Shown: positions 9,436 to 21,672, numbered from the stretch's first letter. The stretch is DNA of 64,000 bases from Glutamicibacter sp. PS (GCA_031317595.1 JANCMB010000001.1:930001-994000), one strand, 5' to 3'. A program made the numbers and translations. Notes: generated by a model not told the origin, from the sequence alone.

Positions 9436-10527
9436 ATGCCATTAGCACCCACCACACTGCAGGTCACCGGGACGAATGCCGGGGAATCTTATCCCGTACT
9501 CGTCGGCAATTCTTTGCTGGGGCAACTACCCGAATTGCTCGGTCCGGCGGTGAAGAAGGTTTTGATCATCCACCCACGAGCCCTGCGCGCCACCGGCGAT
9601 CTGGTTCGTGAGGATCTCGAAGGGACTGGACTGACCGCGCTGACCGCGGAAATCCCGGATGCCGAGGAAGGCAAGCACATTCAGGTCGCCTCCTTCTGCT
9701 GGGAGGTTCTGGGCAAGAACGACTTCACACGCAGCGACGCGGTAATCTCCGTTGGCGGCGGCGCCGTCACCGATCTGGCCGGCTTCGTGGCAGCGACCTG
9801 GCTGCGCGGCGTCAAGGTGATCCATATCCCCACCTCGCTACTGGCGATGGTGGATGCCGCCGTGGGCGGCAAGACCGGCATTAACACCGCCGAGGGCAAG
9901 AACCTCGTCGGGGCCTTCCACCCACCGGCCGCCGTACTGGCCGACCTCGATGCGCTGGCCACCTTGCCAAAGAACGAACTGGTCACCGGTTTGGCCGAAG
10001 CCGTGAAATGTGGCTTCATCGCCGACGAACGCATTCTGGAATTGATCGAAGAAGATCCCGCCGATGCGATCGATCCGACCAGCGATCGACTGCGTGAAAT
10101 CGTTGAGCGCACCATCGCCGTCAAGGTTGACGTGGTCTCGCGTGACCTGAAGGAATCGGGGGAGCGCGAGTTCTTGAACTACGGCCATACCCTGGCCCAC
10201 GCCATCGAGTTGGCCGAGCGCTACCAGATGCGTCATGGTGCCGCGGTCTCCATTGGCCTGTGTTTCGCGGCCGAGCTGGGACGCTCGGTCGGTTACACCT
10301 CCGACGCTATTGTCGAGCGCACCTTCGCCATTCTCCGTTCGCTGGGGCTGCCCACGAGCTACCGCAATGACCGTTGGGCCGCGCTGCTCGATGGGATGAA
10401 GCGCGATAAGAAGTCGCGTGGCGATCAGCTGCGCTTTGTCGTGCTCGAGGAAATCGGTAAGCCGCGCATCTACGAGGTCCCCGATAACTCGCTGTTGTTC
10501 GCCGCCTACCAGGAGATCGGGGAATAA
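9436..10527 (+). CDS. aroB: 3-Dehydroquinate synthase
   Basis: A 363-residue NAD- and metal-dependent enzyme that cyclises DAHP to 3-dehydroquinate. The NAD-binding SVGGGAVTDLAGFVAATW, the HIPTSLLAMVDAAVGGKTGIN block, the GLAEAVKCGFI segment with a metal-ligand Glu, and the zinc ligands H251 and H255 in NYGHTLAHAIE are all present. AGGAGG lies 10 nt before the ATG. It belongs to the aroE-aroC-aroK-aroB run; a short TPR-like gene begins 2 bp after its stop. The 3-dehydroquinate dehydratase, EPSP synthase and DAHP synthase genes are not in the window. Confidence 0.97.
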   Translation: MPLAPTTLQVTGTNAGESYPVLVGNSLLGQLPELLGPAVKKVLIIHPRALRATGDLVREDLEGTGLTALTAEIPDAEEGKHIQVASFCWEVLGKNDFTRSDAVISVGGGAVTDLAGFVAATWLRGVKVIHIPTSLLAMVDAAVGGKTGINTAEGKNLVGAFHPPAAVLADLDALATLPKNELVTGLAEAVKCGFIADERILELIEEDPADAIDPTSDRLREIVERTIAVKVDVVSRDLKESGEREFLNYGHTLAHAIELAERYQMRHGAAVSIGLCFAAELGRSVGYTSDAIVERTFAILRSLGLPTSYRNDRWAALLDGMKRDKKSRGDQLRFVVLEEIGKPRIYEVPDNSLLFAAYQEIGE

Positions 10528-10529
10528 CG

Positions 10530-11066
10530 ATGACTCAGCAGACACACCAAGCCTTTGAAGTCGCCTCGGTCAACCGTGAAGGTACCGATACGGCCATTGC
10601 CGGCATCCTGATCGATCCGGAAACCATGCGTCCCTTCGTCTCGGACGAGAAGGCCGCCGAACATTCGATGCTTTTCGGTTCGCCGACCGACCAGGTAGTC
10701 ATTCACCTGGCCCGCGGTGAACTGTCCAAGGCGGGGGAGCTGATCGCCGAATCGCGGTTGACCGACCCGACCAACGCCCACCTGCGCGTGTTGGATACCG
10801 AGTTGACCCGTGCACGAGGTGACTTTGACCGGGCGATCAACCGGTTGCGCGCCCTTCTCGAAGAGTTCGCCGGCACCGAGTACGAGTCGCTGATGCAACA
10901 CCACTTGGGAATGTCTTACTACGAGCGCGGGGACTACCACGCCGCGGCCACTCGTTTCCGCACCGCCTTGCAGATGCGTGAAGAATCCGGTGGACGCCCA
11001 CACCTGATCGATGCCTCGCGGATCTGTCTGCAGATGGCCGAAGAAAAACTTGCACAGCACGGCTAA
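10530..11066 (+). CDS. TPR-like hypothetical protein at the end of the aro operon
   Basis: A 178-residue soluble protein without signal peptide or membrane helix. The N-terminal third (about 1-50) is a non-repetitive segment with ILIDPETMRPFVSDEKAAEHSM. From about residue 55 on it is helical with tetratricopeptide spacing: VIHLARGELSKAGELIAESRLTDP, then LTRARGDFDRAINRLRALLEE, then HHLGMSYYERGDYHAAATRFRTALQ, the last a good TPR match. I recognise no named family. It starts 2 bp after aroB and ends 20 bp before a terminator, so it is the last gene of the transcript. A role as a protein-interaction scaffold is inference only. Confidence 0.85.
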   Translation: MTQQTHQAFEVASVNREGTDTAIAGILIDPETMRPFVSDEKAAEHSMLFGSPTDQVVIHLARGELSKAGELIAESRLTDPTNAHLRVLDTELTRARGDFDRAINRLRALLEEFAGTEYESLMQHHLGMSYYERGDYHAAATRFRTALQMREESGGRPHLIDASRICLQMAEEKLAQHG

Positions 11067-11085
11067 TGTAGCCGTTGCTTGAAGT

Positions 11086-11120
11086 AATTCTGGCGTGCAC
11101 TTCACGTGCGCGCCAGAATT
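11086..11120 (+). terminator. Rho-independent terminator of the aro operon
   Basis: A 15-bp stem (AATTCTGGCGTGCAC paired with GTGCGCGCCAGAATT, one G-U wobble) with a 5-nt loop is followed by TTCTTTT. Stem and T-tail make it a textbook terminator 20 bp after the TPR gene. Confidence 0.93.
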
Positions 11121-11604
11121 TTCTTTTAACGCAGACTAACGTGGTTGTGCACCCCTGCCGCCACACGGGAGCGCATTGCGCCAAACTAGCTCGTGAAACT
11201 TTGCGAGCCTTCGTGGAGCGCTACACCACCGTGCAGGCAGCGGGGCGGGGCCCAAATTCGGTTAGAGCATTCGCCGTGATCTAGCGTGAAATCCGGAACT
11301 ACTGCAGATGGCCTTAGCGATTCGTCAGCGTAAACCCCATTCGCGAGCCCCATTGCTCACCCGGCAACCATCCCCAGCAATGATCGCGGAGCACACGAAT
11401 CACCGCGGTGCTACAGGTTCGGCGAAGGCGTGCGAAGAGGTAGGTGGCTGTCTTCCCAAGTGGGGGCACGGTAGCTTTGTACCGCCATTAAGGGCGTCTG
11501 CAATGGAAGTGAAGCCGCTGCACGTTGGCCCGTACCGAGTCATTGTGTCGAATTACCTGCGTGGTACTCGTCGCAAAGACCCGCCAGCTGAACTTTCCAT
11601 GCGC
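11121..11604. other. Intergenic gap with no recognisable gene
   Basis: About 480 bp between the aro terminator and the efp promoter region. Short open frames exist (for example 99 codons from 11308) but their translations are low-complexity Arg/Pro/His/Thr mixtures without domain signals or ribosome-binding sites, so I do not call them genes. No tRNA cloverleaf, repeat or element was seen. In many relatives a Xaa-Pro peptidase gene precedes efp; none is here, and I found no remnant. Confidence 0.6.
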
Positions 11605-11617
11605 TAGACTGTATATG
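11605..11617 (+). promoter_or_regulatory. Possible efp promoter -10 region
   Basis: TAGACT (11605-11610) followed by TATATG (11612-11617) lies about 55 bp before the efp start. TAGACT recurs as a likely -10 upstream of rpsD, hrcA and phoH in this window. No good -35 is visible at the right distance. A TTGACA at 11623-11628 is too close to the start codon to serve a leadered transcript. Confidence 0.35.
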
Positions 11618-11670
11618 GATTTTTGACAAGGCCGGCCTCGCGCTGGCACATACGAGGAATTGAGTTATAC

Positions 11671-12231
11671 GTGGCGGATACAACCGACATCAAAAACGGA
11701 CAGGTCATCAAGATCGATGGCCAGCTGTGGACCATCATCGATTTCCAGCATGTGAAGCCGGGCAAGGGCGGCGCCTTCGTGCGCACCAAGATGCGCAACG
11801 TGCTCACCGGTAAGGTCGTCGACAAGACCTACAACGCCGGTGCAAAGATCGAGACCGCAACCGTGGACCGCCGCGATTACCAGTACCTCTACCAGGACGG
11901 CGAAGACTACGTCTTCATGAACCTGGAAGACTACGACCAGATCACCGTGCCCGGCACCACCGTTGGTGAAGCCGCCGGCTACATGCTGGAAAACCAGGAA
12001 CTGACCATCGCCATGCACGACGGTGCTCCGCTGTACCTCGAGCTGCCAGCCTCGGTCATCCTGGAAATCACCTACACCGAGCCAGGCCTGCAGGGCGATC
12101 GCTCCTCGGCCGGCACCAAGCCCGCCACCTTGGAAACCGGCAAGGAAATCCAGGTGCCGCTGTTCGTTGAGCAGAACACCAAGGTCAAGGTTGACACCCG
12201 TACCGGCGATTACCTAGGACGTGTCTCCTAG
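11671..12231 (+). CDS. efp: Elongation factor P
   Basis: A 186-residue EF-P, which relieves ribosome stalling at polyproline stretches. The KOW-like domain I contains the loop KPGKGGAF with Lys32 at its tip. OB domains II and III follow, ending with the family signature near [17 protein letters not shown]. The GTG at 11671 ([10 protein letters not shown]) fits the family N-terminus and lies 10-11 nt after GAGGAAT; an in-frame upstream GTG/TTG would add 16 unrelated residues. No lysine-modification gene (epmA, ymfI) is visible nearby, consistent with actinobacterial EF-P that works unmodified (known for some members; inferred here). Its TAG overlaps the nusB GTG. Confidence 0.96.
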   Translation: MADTTDIKNGQVIKIDGQLWTIIDFQHVKPGKGGAFVRTKMRNVLTGKVVDKTYNAGAKIETATVDRRDYQYLYQDGEDYVFMNLEDYDQITVPGTTVGEAAGYMLENQELTIAMHDGAPLYLELPASVILEITYTEPGLQGDRSSAGTKPATLETGKEIQVPLFVEQNTKVKVDTRTGDYLGRVS

Positions 12232-12641
12232 TGAGCGCCCGCGCCAAGGCCCGCCGCCGGGCCCTGGAATTCTTGTTTGAAGCAGAAGCCCGCGGCGCTG
12301 ACCCACTTCAGGTAGCCGTTGCGCGACGTGAGAACTCCGATATCGTGCTCAACGAGTACTCGTTGAACATCATCGAGGGAGTCACCGCGCACCAAGAACG
12401 CATCGACGAGGTGCTCGAAAGCTACGTACGTGGCTGGACCATCGAACGGATGCCCAATGTCGATCGCATTGCCCTGCGCATTGGCGTGTGGGAAGTGCTC
12501 TATAACGATGACGTCCCCGACGCGGTGGCCATTGCCGAGGCCGTGGCGAACGTCCGCGAGCTGTCCACCGACGAGTCCCCGGACTTCGTCAACGGCGTGC
12601 TCGGTCGCATCCAGGAAGTCAAAGAAACCCTGGTCGACTAG
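12231..12641 (+). CDS. nusB: Transcription antitermination factor NusB
   Basis: A 136-residue all-helical RNA-binding protein. With S10 (NusE) it binds boxA RNA in rRNA antitermination complexes. Conserved features are the N-terminal SARAKARRRALEFLFEAEARG, the RMPNVDRIALRIGVWEVLY block and the terminal SPDFVNGVLGRI helix. Translation begins at the GTG in TAGTG, overlapping the efp stop by one base, so it relies on coupling to efp. A perfect 19-bp terminator stem follows 21 bp after its stop, so efp-nusB is a two-gene unit separate from the downstream pyr operon. Confidence 0.96.
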   Translation: MSARAKARRRALEFLFEAEARGADPLQVAVARRENSDIVLNEYSLNIIEGVTAHQERIDEVLESYVRGWTIERMPNVDRIALRIGVWEVLYNDDVPDAVAIAEAVANVRELSTDESPDFVNGVLGRIQEVKETLVD

Positions 12642-12662
12642 CTCGTAGCAGCAACCCTTCGG

Positions 12663-12706
12663 AACTGCCGAGGAGATCCCCTTTTTGGGGGATCTCCTCG
12701 GCAGTT
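12663..12706 (+). terminator. Terminator after efp-nusB
   Basis: A perfect 19-bp stem (AACTGCCGAGGAGATCCCC and its complement) with a TTTTTG loop, followed by CGTGTTT. It separates efp-nusB from the pyr leader. Confidence 0.9.
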
Positions 12707-12965
12707 CGTGTTTAAGCGCCAACGTTGCGCGCGTATTACCTCTCCACGTCGCGAACGTGAGATTGGCGACGAGCTATGCACGGTGTCTTGCCCACGCCGC
12801 GGCACTGGAAATGACGCGTCAGGTCAGGGGCGGCGCACCGGTGACCTGCGCCGATGGGTGACCGGGGCGGGTCAGGGAAGGTAACCACCGTTGCTCATGT
12901 GAGCAACGCCTCGCTTGATTCGTCGCAATGCATGAATATGCGCTAGGGGATTGGGGTGCACGCGT
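12707..12965. other. Non-coding stretch upstream of the pyr promoter
   Basis: About 260 bp between the nusB terminator and the pyr -10. No open frame with coding character is present. The only structured element I see is the inverted repeat at 12889-12908, listed separately. Confidence 0.6.
12889..12908. repeat. 9+9 inverted repeat, candidate operator upstream of the pyr promoter
   Basis: CGTTGCTCA and TGAGCAACG are perfectly complementary and separated by TG. The repeat lies about 57 bp before the proposed pyr -10 and has no T-tail. It could be a dimeric-regulator site or a short hairpin; the regulator is unknown. Confidence 0.45.
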
Positions 12966-12971
12966 GATAAT
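12942..12971 (+). promoter_or_regulatory. Probable pyr operon promoter
   Basis: GATAAT at 12966-12971 (preceded by GT) is the best -10 in the region. The sequence 17-18 bp upstream (GCTAGG/CTAGGG) is a poor -35. Transcription from here would give a leader of about 58 nt carrying the PyrR hairpin. Confidence 0.4.
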
Positions 12972-12983
12972 TTTTACTTCAGC

Positions 12984-13035
12984 ACTGTTCCTTTAAGAAC
13001 CGTCCCGTGAGGCGGAGAAGGGAGATCGCGCACAG
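12984..13035 (+). promoter_or_regulatory. PyrR-binding leader hairpin overlapping the pyrR ribosome-binding site
   Basis: The leader contains TTCCTTTAAGAA, then CCGTCCCGTGAGGCGG and AGAAGGGAG. Outer TTCC/GGGA and inner CCG/CGG pairings enclose a CGTGAG loop and a purine bulge AGAA, which is the arrangement of PyrR-binding loops in actinobacterial pyr mRNAs. The AGAAGGGAG that would act as the pyrR Shine-Dalgarno lies inside the structure. Binding of UMP-loaded PyrR would therefore block translation of pyrR and coupled genes, as shown in Mycobacterium smegmatis. No terminator/antiterminator pair is visible. Confidence 0.75.
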
Positions 13036-13611
13036 ATGACCGATGAAGCATCACAGCCCGTGCCGGCACGTACCGTGCTGTCCGGCGATGACATTGAACG
13101 TGTGTTGACGCGTATTGCCTTTGAAATCATCGAGGCCAATAAGGGTACCGAGGACCTTGTCCTGCTCGGTATTCCAAGCCGCGGGTTCCCGCTGGCGCGC
13201 CGTCTGGCCGACCGTATTGCGGCCGCATCCAAGGACGAATCCATCGACCCCGCCGCTCTGGTGGGGCAACTCGACGTCACCATGTACCGTGACGATCTGC
13301 GTCACTCCACCGCACGTACCCCCTCGCCGACCAAACTTCCTAGTGGCGGCATCGAGGGCAAGGTCGTGGTTCTGGTCGACGATGTGCTCTACTCCGGACG
13401 CACCATTCGTGCCGCCCTGGACGCCCTTGCCGACTGGGGACGCCCCAAAATTGTGCGACTGGCCGTGCTGGTCGACCGCGGACACCGCGAACTGCCGATC
13501 CGCGCGGATCACGTGGGCAAGAACCTGCCCACCGCGAAGAGCGAAAAGGTGCGTGTGCGCCTGGCTGAAATCGACGGCATGAACGATGTGAGCATCGAGG
13601 CGATTGCATGA
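13036..13611 (+). CDS. pyrR: PyrR: pyr regulator and uracil phosphoribosyltransferase
   Basis: A 191-residue phosphoribosyltransferase-fold protein. The PRPP-binding motif [13 protein letters not shown] places the acidic pair at D115-D116. The N-terminal block has [12 protein letters not shown] and [16 protein letters not shown], and [19 protein letters not shown] is the flexible loop. PyrR senses UMP and binds pyr mRNA, and also makes UMP from uracil. The gene opens the pyr operon, and its own ribosome-binding site sits in the proposed RNA target, which argues for autoregulation. The last four bases overlap pyrB (ATGA). Confidence 0.96.
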   Translation: MTDEASQPVPARTVLSGDDIERVLTRIAFEIIEANKGTEDLVLLGIPSRGFPLARRLADRIAAASKDESIDPAALVGQLDVTMYRDDLRHSTARTPSPTKLPSGGIEGKVVVLVDDVLYSGRTIRAALDALADWGRPKIVRLAVLVDRGHRELPIRADHVGKNLPTAKSEKVRVRLAEIDGMNDVSIEAIA

Positions 13612-14585
13612 AACACCTGATTTCCACCCGCGATCTGTCGCGCGCCGAGGCCATTCAGATCCTCGACGTGGCCGAGGAAATGCGTGAGGCCGGCACCCGC
13701 GAAGTCAAGAAGCTTCCGGCGCTGCGTGGACGAACCGTGGTGAACCTCTTCTTCGAAGACTCCACCCGCACCCGTATCTCCTTCGAGGCGGCAGCCAAGC
13801 GTCTGAGCGCGGACGTGATCAACTTCTCCGCCAAGGGCTCCTCGGTGTCCAAGGGCGAGTCGCTGAAGGACACCGCGCAGACGCTGCTGGCTATCGGCGC
13901 CGACGCCGTGGTGATTCGTCACCCAGCCTCCGGGGCCCCGGCTCGTCTGGCGGCCACCGACTGGATCGACCTGCCGATCGTGAACGCCGGTGACGGTATG
14001 CACGAGCACCCGACCCAGGCGCTACTCGATGCCTTCACGCTGCGCCGCCAGCTGGCACTGCGCGAGAACGTCTCCCCGCTGGGTCGTGGACTCGATGGCC
14101 TGAAGGTCGCGATCGTCGGTGACATCCTGCACTCGCGCGTGGCCCGCTCCAACCTCTGGCTACTGCGTACCCTGGGTGCCGAGGTGACCATGGTCGCCCC
14201 GCCCACCCTGCTGCCGGTGGGTAGTGGCACCTGGCCATGCACCATCAGCTACGACCTGGATTCCGTGTTGAACGCGGGCGTGGACGCCGTGATGATGCTC
14301 CGCGTCCAGGGTGAGCGCATGAAGGCGGCGTACTTCCCGAACCCACGCGAATACTCGCGGTACTGGGGACTGGATGACGCTCGACTGGGCCGCTTGAACG
14401 CCGCCGGAATGGACACCTTGATCCTGCATCCGGGGCCGATGAACCGCGGCCTGGAAATTTCCTCGGCGGCCGCCGACTCCGATCGCGCTCTCGTGCTCGA
14501 ACAGGTCACCAACGGTGTGGCCGTGCGCATGGCGAGCCTCTACCTGCTTCTATCCGGCGACCTGACGAAGGAATCCTCCCTATGA
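13608..14585 (+). CDS. pyrB: Aspartate carbamoyltransferase catalytic chain
   Basis: A 325-residue ATCase catalytic subunit, the committed pyrimidine step joining carbamoyl phosphate and aspartate. The carbamoyl-phosphate motif S52-TRTR is in [19 protein letters not shown], the [14 protein letters not shown] block is present, and [16 protein letters not shown] marks the aspartate domain. [10 protein letters not shown] segment lies near the end. No pyrI regulatory-chain gene is present; the catalytic chain lies directly next to pyrC, as in most actinobacteria. It overlaps pyrR and pyrC by 4 nt each. Confidence 0.97.
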   Translation: MKHLISTRDLSRAEAIQILDVAEEMREAGTREVKKLPALRGRTVVNLFFEDSTRTRISFEAAAKRLSADVINFSAKGSSVSKGESLKDTAQTLLAIGADAVVIRHPASGAPARLAATDWIDLPIVNAGDGMHEHPTQALLDAFTLRRQLALRENVSPLGRGLDGLKVAIVGDILHSRVARSNLWLLRTLGAEVTMVAPPTLLPVGSGTWPCTISYDLDSVLNAGVDAVMMLRVQGERMKAAYFPNPREYSRYWGLDDARLGRLNAAGMDTLILHPGPMNRGLEISSAAADSDRALVLEQVTNGVAVRMASLYLLLSGDLTKESSL

Positions 14586-15886
14586 ACTACTTGATTCGTG
14601 ACGCTAATATTCTGGGCGAGCAGCGCGCCGATGTGCTGATCCGTGACGGGGTGATTGCCCAGATCGGCACCGAGCTGTCCGCCGAGGACGCCACCGTCGT
14701 CGAGGCCGCCGGTCAGATCCTGCTACCCGGACTGGTCGATACCCATACCCACCTGCGCGAGCCGGGCCGCGAAGACGCCGAAACCGTGCTGACCGGTAGC
14801 CAGGCCGCCGCCAAGGGCGGGTACACCGCCGTCCACGCCATGGCCAACTCCACCCCGGTGGCCGACACCGCCGGCGTCGTCGAGCAGGTCTATGAGCTAG
14901 GGCGCAAGGCCGGTTGGGTGGACGTGCGCCCGGTTGGCGCCGTCACTGTCGGTTTGGCCGGTGAACAGCTGTCGGAAATCGGTGCCATGGCCGACTCGCG
15001 CGCCGCGGTGCGCATGTTCTCGGATGATGGCATTTGCGTCTCGGACCCGCTGCTGATGCGCCGGGCCCTGGAATACGTCAAGGCCTTCGACGGGGTGATC
15101 GCCCAGCACGCGCAGGAGCCACGGCTCACCGAGGGTGCCCAGATGAACGAGGGGGAGACCTCCGCGGAACTGGGAATGCCCGGTTGGCCGGCGGTGGCCG
15201 AGGAGTCGATTATCGCCCGTGACGTGCTGCTGGCCGAACATGTCGATGCCCGCCTGCACGTCTGCCACGTTTCCACCGCCGGCTCGGTGGAGATCATCCG
15301 CTGGGCCAAGGCCCGCGGCATCAAGGTCACCGCCGAGGTCACCCCGCACCACCTGCTGCTCACCGATGAGAAGGTCAAGACCTTCGACCCGGTGTACAAG
15401 GTCAACCCGCCGCTGCGCCGCAACGAGGATGTCTTGGCGCTGCGCGCCGGCGTGGCCGATGGCACCATCGACGTGATCGGCACCGACCACGCCCCGCACC
15501 CCTCGGAGTCCAAGGACTGCGAATGGGCGCAGGCGGCCATGGGCATGACCGGTCTGGAGACCGCGCTGTCCATCGTGCAGCACACGCTGGTCGAGACCGG
15601 GCTGCTGTCCTGGGCCGACGTCGCACGGATCACCTCCACGGTACCGGCGCAGATCGGCCGACTGAGCGATCAGGGCCGCCCCATCGCCGAGGGCGAGCCG
15701 GCCAACCTGACCTTAGTGGATCCCGAGGCACGTTGGATCGTCGATCCCTTCGCGATGGCCACCAAGGGGCGGAACTCGCCGTTCGCCGGCATGGAATTGC
15801 CCGGTGCGGTGCGCGCGACCTTCTTCCACGGTCACCCGACCGTGCTGGATGGTGAATTGGCCTCGGCGCGGTCGATCGATGCCTGA
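14582..15886 (+). CDS. pyrC: Dihydroorotase
   Basis: A 434-residue amidohydrolase-fold enzyme that cyclises carbamoyl aspartate to dihydroorotate. The metal-binding [10 protein letters not shown] (His55 and His57) and the IGTDHAPHP motif with its metal/catalytic Asp are visible, along with the [15 protein letters not shown] block. Length and motifs fit type I bacterial DHOase. Translation starts inside the end of pyrB (4-nt overlap), and the stop codon lies 8 nt inside the following membrane-protein gene. Confidence 0.97.
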   Translation: MNYLIRDANILGEQRADVLIRDGVIAQIGTELSAEDATVVEAAGQILLPGLVDTHTHLREPGREDAETVLTGSQAAAKGGYTAVHAMANSTPVADTAGVVEQVYELGRKAGWVDVRPVGAVTVGLAGEQLSEIGAMADSRAAVRMFSDDGICVSDPLLMRRALEYVKAFDGVIAQHAQEPRLTEGAQMNEGETSAELGMPGWPAVAEESIIARDVLLAEHVDARLHVCHVSTAGSVEIIRWAKARGIKVTAEVTPHHLLLTDEKVKTFDPVYKVNPPLRRNEDVLALRAGVADGTIDVIGTDHAPHPSESKDCEWAQAAMGMTGLETALSIVQHTLVETGLLSWADVARITSTVPAQIGRLSDQGRPIAEGEPANLTLVDPEARWIVDPFAMATKGRNSPFAGMELPGAVRATFFHGHPTVLDGELASARSIDA

Positions 15887-16388
15887 GGGCGCGCCTACCG
15901 CGATCGGGATCACGATCGCCGTCATCGTTCTGGCCTTCATCCTCATCGCCTTGGGGTGGCGCAATATGAAGCGTCGGCAACAGGATGTACCGGCGCCCTA
16001 TGAGCCCTTCGAGGACAGCGAGCAGGCTCGTTTCACCGGAATGTACGTCAGCACCACGCGCCGCGAGGACTGGCTGGACCGAGTGGCCGTGCATCAGTTG
16101 GGGATCCGCTCCAATGCCGAACTGAGCATTGGTGAGGATGGGGTGCACCTGCTGCGTCCCGGGACCACGGACCTGCACATTCCCTACGGCGCCACGCTGG
16201 AGGTACAGCGAGGGGCCGGAATGGCGGGCAAGTTCGTCGAACGCGACGGACTGGTGATCATCAGCTGGGCCAAGGACGACTACGAATTCGATACCGGCTT
16301 CCGACCCCGGTATCACGAACAGACCGCAGAGATTATTCAGATGCTGCAGCCGCGCATGGGCGGCACAGCCGAGCAGGAGAAACATTAA
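15879..16388 (+). CDS. Membrane-anchored PH-like protein in the pyr operon (Rv1382-type)
   Basis: A 169-residue protein with one N-terminal membrane helix (about residues 8-26: AIGITIAVIVLAFILIALGW), then a basic stop-transfer MKRRQQ. The cytoplasmic domain is predicted to be mostly beta, with GVHLLRPGTTDLHIPYGATLEVQRG and KDDYEFDTGFRP. A gene of this kind sits between pyrC and carA in many actinobacteria (Rv1382 in M. tuberculosis, annotated as a probable export or membrane protein). I chose ATG 15879, which overlaps pyrC by 8 nt; longer frames lie within pyrC. Its position suggests co-regulation with pyrimidine synthesis, but no enzymatic role is known. Confidence 0.85.
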   Translation: MPEGAPTAIGITIAVIVLAFILIALGWRNMKRRQQDVPAPYEPFEDSEQARFTGMYVSTTRREDWLDRVAVHQLGIRSNAELSIGEDGVHLLRPGTTDLHIPYGATLEVQRGAGMAGKFVERDGLVIISWAKDDYEFDTGFRPRYHEQTAEIIQMLQPRMGGTAEQEKH

Positions 16389-17557
16389 GTGACTACGCTA
16401 AGCAACCTTCCAGCCCTGCTGGTACTGGAAGATGGTCGCATCTTCCGTGGCCTGGCCTACGGCACCGTGGGCACCACCCTGGGCGAGGCCGTGTTCACCA
16501 CCGGCATGACCGGATACCAGGAGACGCTCACCGACCCCTCCTACGCCCACCAGATCATCGCGCAGACCTTCCCGCATATGGGCAACACGGGTGTGAACGA
16601 CGAGGATCCCGAGTCCCGCCGCATGTGGGCCGCCGGCTACGTGGTGCGCGACGCCTCGCGCCGCCCGAGCAACTGGCGCAGCCAAGGCACCTTGGAAGAT
16701 GAGCTGAAAAAGTGGGGGATCGTGGGCATTCGCAATGTCGACACCCGCGCGCTGACCCGCCACCTGCGCGAAGCCGGTGCCATGAAGGCCGGCATCTTCT
16801 CCGGTGAGGCCGCACAGCGTCCCGAGGCCGAACTGCTCGCCGAGGTGCAGCAGCAGCCGCCGATGGCCGGGCGCAATATCTCCGCCGAGGTTTCGGTTCA
16901 GCAGGCCTACGTCGTCGAGCCAGCCGATCACGGTTACACCGGTGCGGTGAAGCACTCGGTGGCCGCCATCGACCTGGGCATGAAGTCGATGACCCCGCAC
17001 CGTCTGGCCGAGCGTGGCCTGCGCGTGCACGTGCTGCCGCATGATGCGACCCTCGAAGATATCAAGGCCACCGGGGCCGACGGAGTGTTCTTCTCCAACG
17101 GCCCGGGTGACCCGGCCACCGCCACCACGCAGGTGGAACTGGTGCGTTCGGTGCTCGACGCCGGCATCCCGTACTTCGGGATCTGCTTCGGTAACCAGAT
17201 CCTGGGCCGCGCCCTGGGCTTTGACACCTACAAGCTGCCCTTCGGTCACCGCGGTATCAACCAGCCGGTGCTGGATAAGGCCACCGGCAAGGTGGAGATC
17301 ACCAGCCAGAACCACGGCTTCGCCGTGGACGCCCCGCTCGAGGGTTCAGTCACCGCGCCGGTCGCGCGCTTTGGTGCCGTGGAGGTCTCCCACTTCTCGC
17401 TGAACGACCGTGTCGTCGAGGGCCTGAACTGCCTGGACATTCCGGCCTTCTCCGTGCAGTACCACCCGGAAGCCGCTTCCGGCCCGCACGATGCAGCCTA
17501 CCTCTTTGACCGTTTCGTCGCCGCGTTGGACAACGCTGCAGATAAGGATTCCAAGTA

Positions 17558-17558
<1 letters not shown>
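16389..17558 (+). CDS. carA: Carbamoyl-phosphate synthase small (glutaminase) chain
   Basis: A 389-residue amidotransferase subunit that releases ammonia from glutamine for carB. The N-terminal CPSase small domain has [15 protein letters not shown] and [14 protein letters not shown]. The class I glutaminase has the nucleophile C266 in GICFGNQ, and H359 and E361 in QYHPEA. The GTG start follows the previous stop codon by 0 nt and is preceded by AGGAGAAAC. The stop overlaps the carB ATG (TAATG). It supplies carbamoyl phosphate for both pyrimidines and arginine. Confidence 0.97.
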
Positions 17559-20828
<3,270 letters not shown>

Positions 20829-20836
<8 letters not shown>

Positions 20837-21662
20837 CTTCGGAGAGCGCCTGCGCAGCGCCATGGACCAGTACGGTCCACTGTGCGTGGGCATCGACCCG
20901 CACCCCGGGCTGCTGAACAGCTGGGGGCTGGAGGATAACGTCGAGGGCGTGCGCCGCTTCTCGCTGACGGTGATCGAGGCGCTCGAAGGGGTAGCGGCCA
21001 TGTGCAAGCCACAGGTCGCCCTCTACGAGCGCTTCGGCTCGGCCGGCTTCGCCGTGCTGGAGGAAACACTCACCGCCGCGCGGGCCGCTGGCGTGTTGAG
21101 CCTGGCCGATGCCAAGCGTGGAGATATCGGTTCGACCATGGCCGCCTATGCGACCGCCTGGTTGGACGATAACTCGCCGCTGGCCTCGGATGCGGTGACG
21201 CTCAGCCCTTACCTGGGCTATGAGTCCCTGCGTCCGGCGGTGGATCTGGCTCGTAGCACCGGTCGCGGCGTGTTCGTGCTGGGACTGACCTCGAACCCCG
21301 AGGGCCCCTCGGTGCAGCATGTGGGCGGTGAGCAGTCGGTGGCCAAGTCGATTATCGAGCAGGTCGCCGCCGAAAATGCCCACGCCGCGGATCTGGGTCA
21401 CGTGGGCCTGGTGGTCGGTGCGACCATCGGGGACGCGGTGAAGACGCTAGGCATCGACCTGGTGGCCAGCAAGGCACCGTTGCTTACTCCGGGCCTCGGA
21501 GCGCAGGGCGCCACCGCCGCGGACATCGCCGCCGCCTTTGAGCAGAGCTACGCTCAGGTGCTGGGCACCAGTAGCCGAGACATCCTCAAGGTTGGACCGG
21601 AAGTTTCCGCCTTGCGGAAAAAGGCGGAGCAAGTGCGCAATGAATTGATCGACGCGCGCTAA
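20829..21662 (+). CDS. pyrF: Orotidine 5'-phosphate decarboxylase (subfamily 2)
   Basis: A 277-residue TIM-barrel enzyme that makes UMP. The N-terminal [17 protein letters not shown] and the catalytic [21 protein letters not shown] (Lys96) identify subfamily 2, the longer actinobacterial/mycobacterial type. [12 protein letters not shown] near residue 218 is the phosphate-binding loop. The ATG lies within the last codons of carB. A strong terminator follows 10 bp after the stop, marking the operon end. pyrE is absent from this operon. Confidence 0.96.
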
Positions 21663-21672
21663 ATTACTAGCC

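Noticed and set aside
11308-11607. 99-codon frame in the gap before efp
   Set aside because: The translation is a Pro/Arg/Thr mixture without conserved motifs or ribosome-binding site, and the frame ends inside the efp promoter region.
11623-11628. TTGACA before efp taken as a -35
   Set aside because: The matching -10 would be near 11646-11652 (GCACAT), and the transcript would begin inside the ribosome-binding site.
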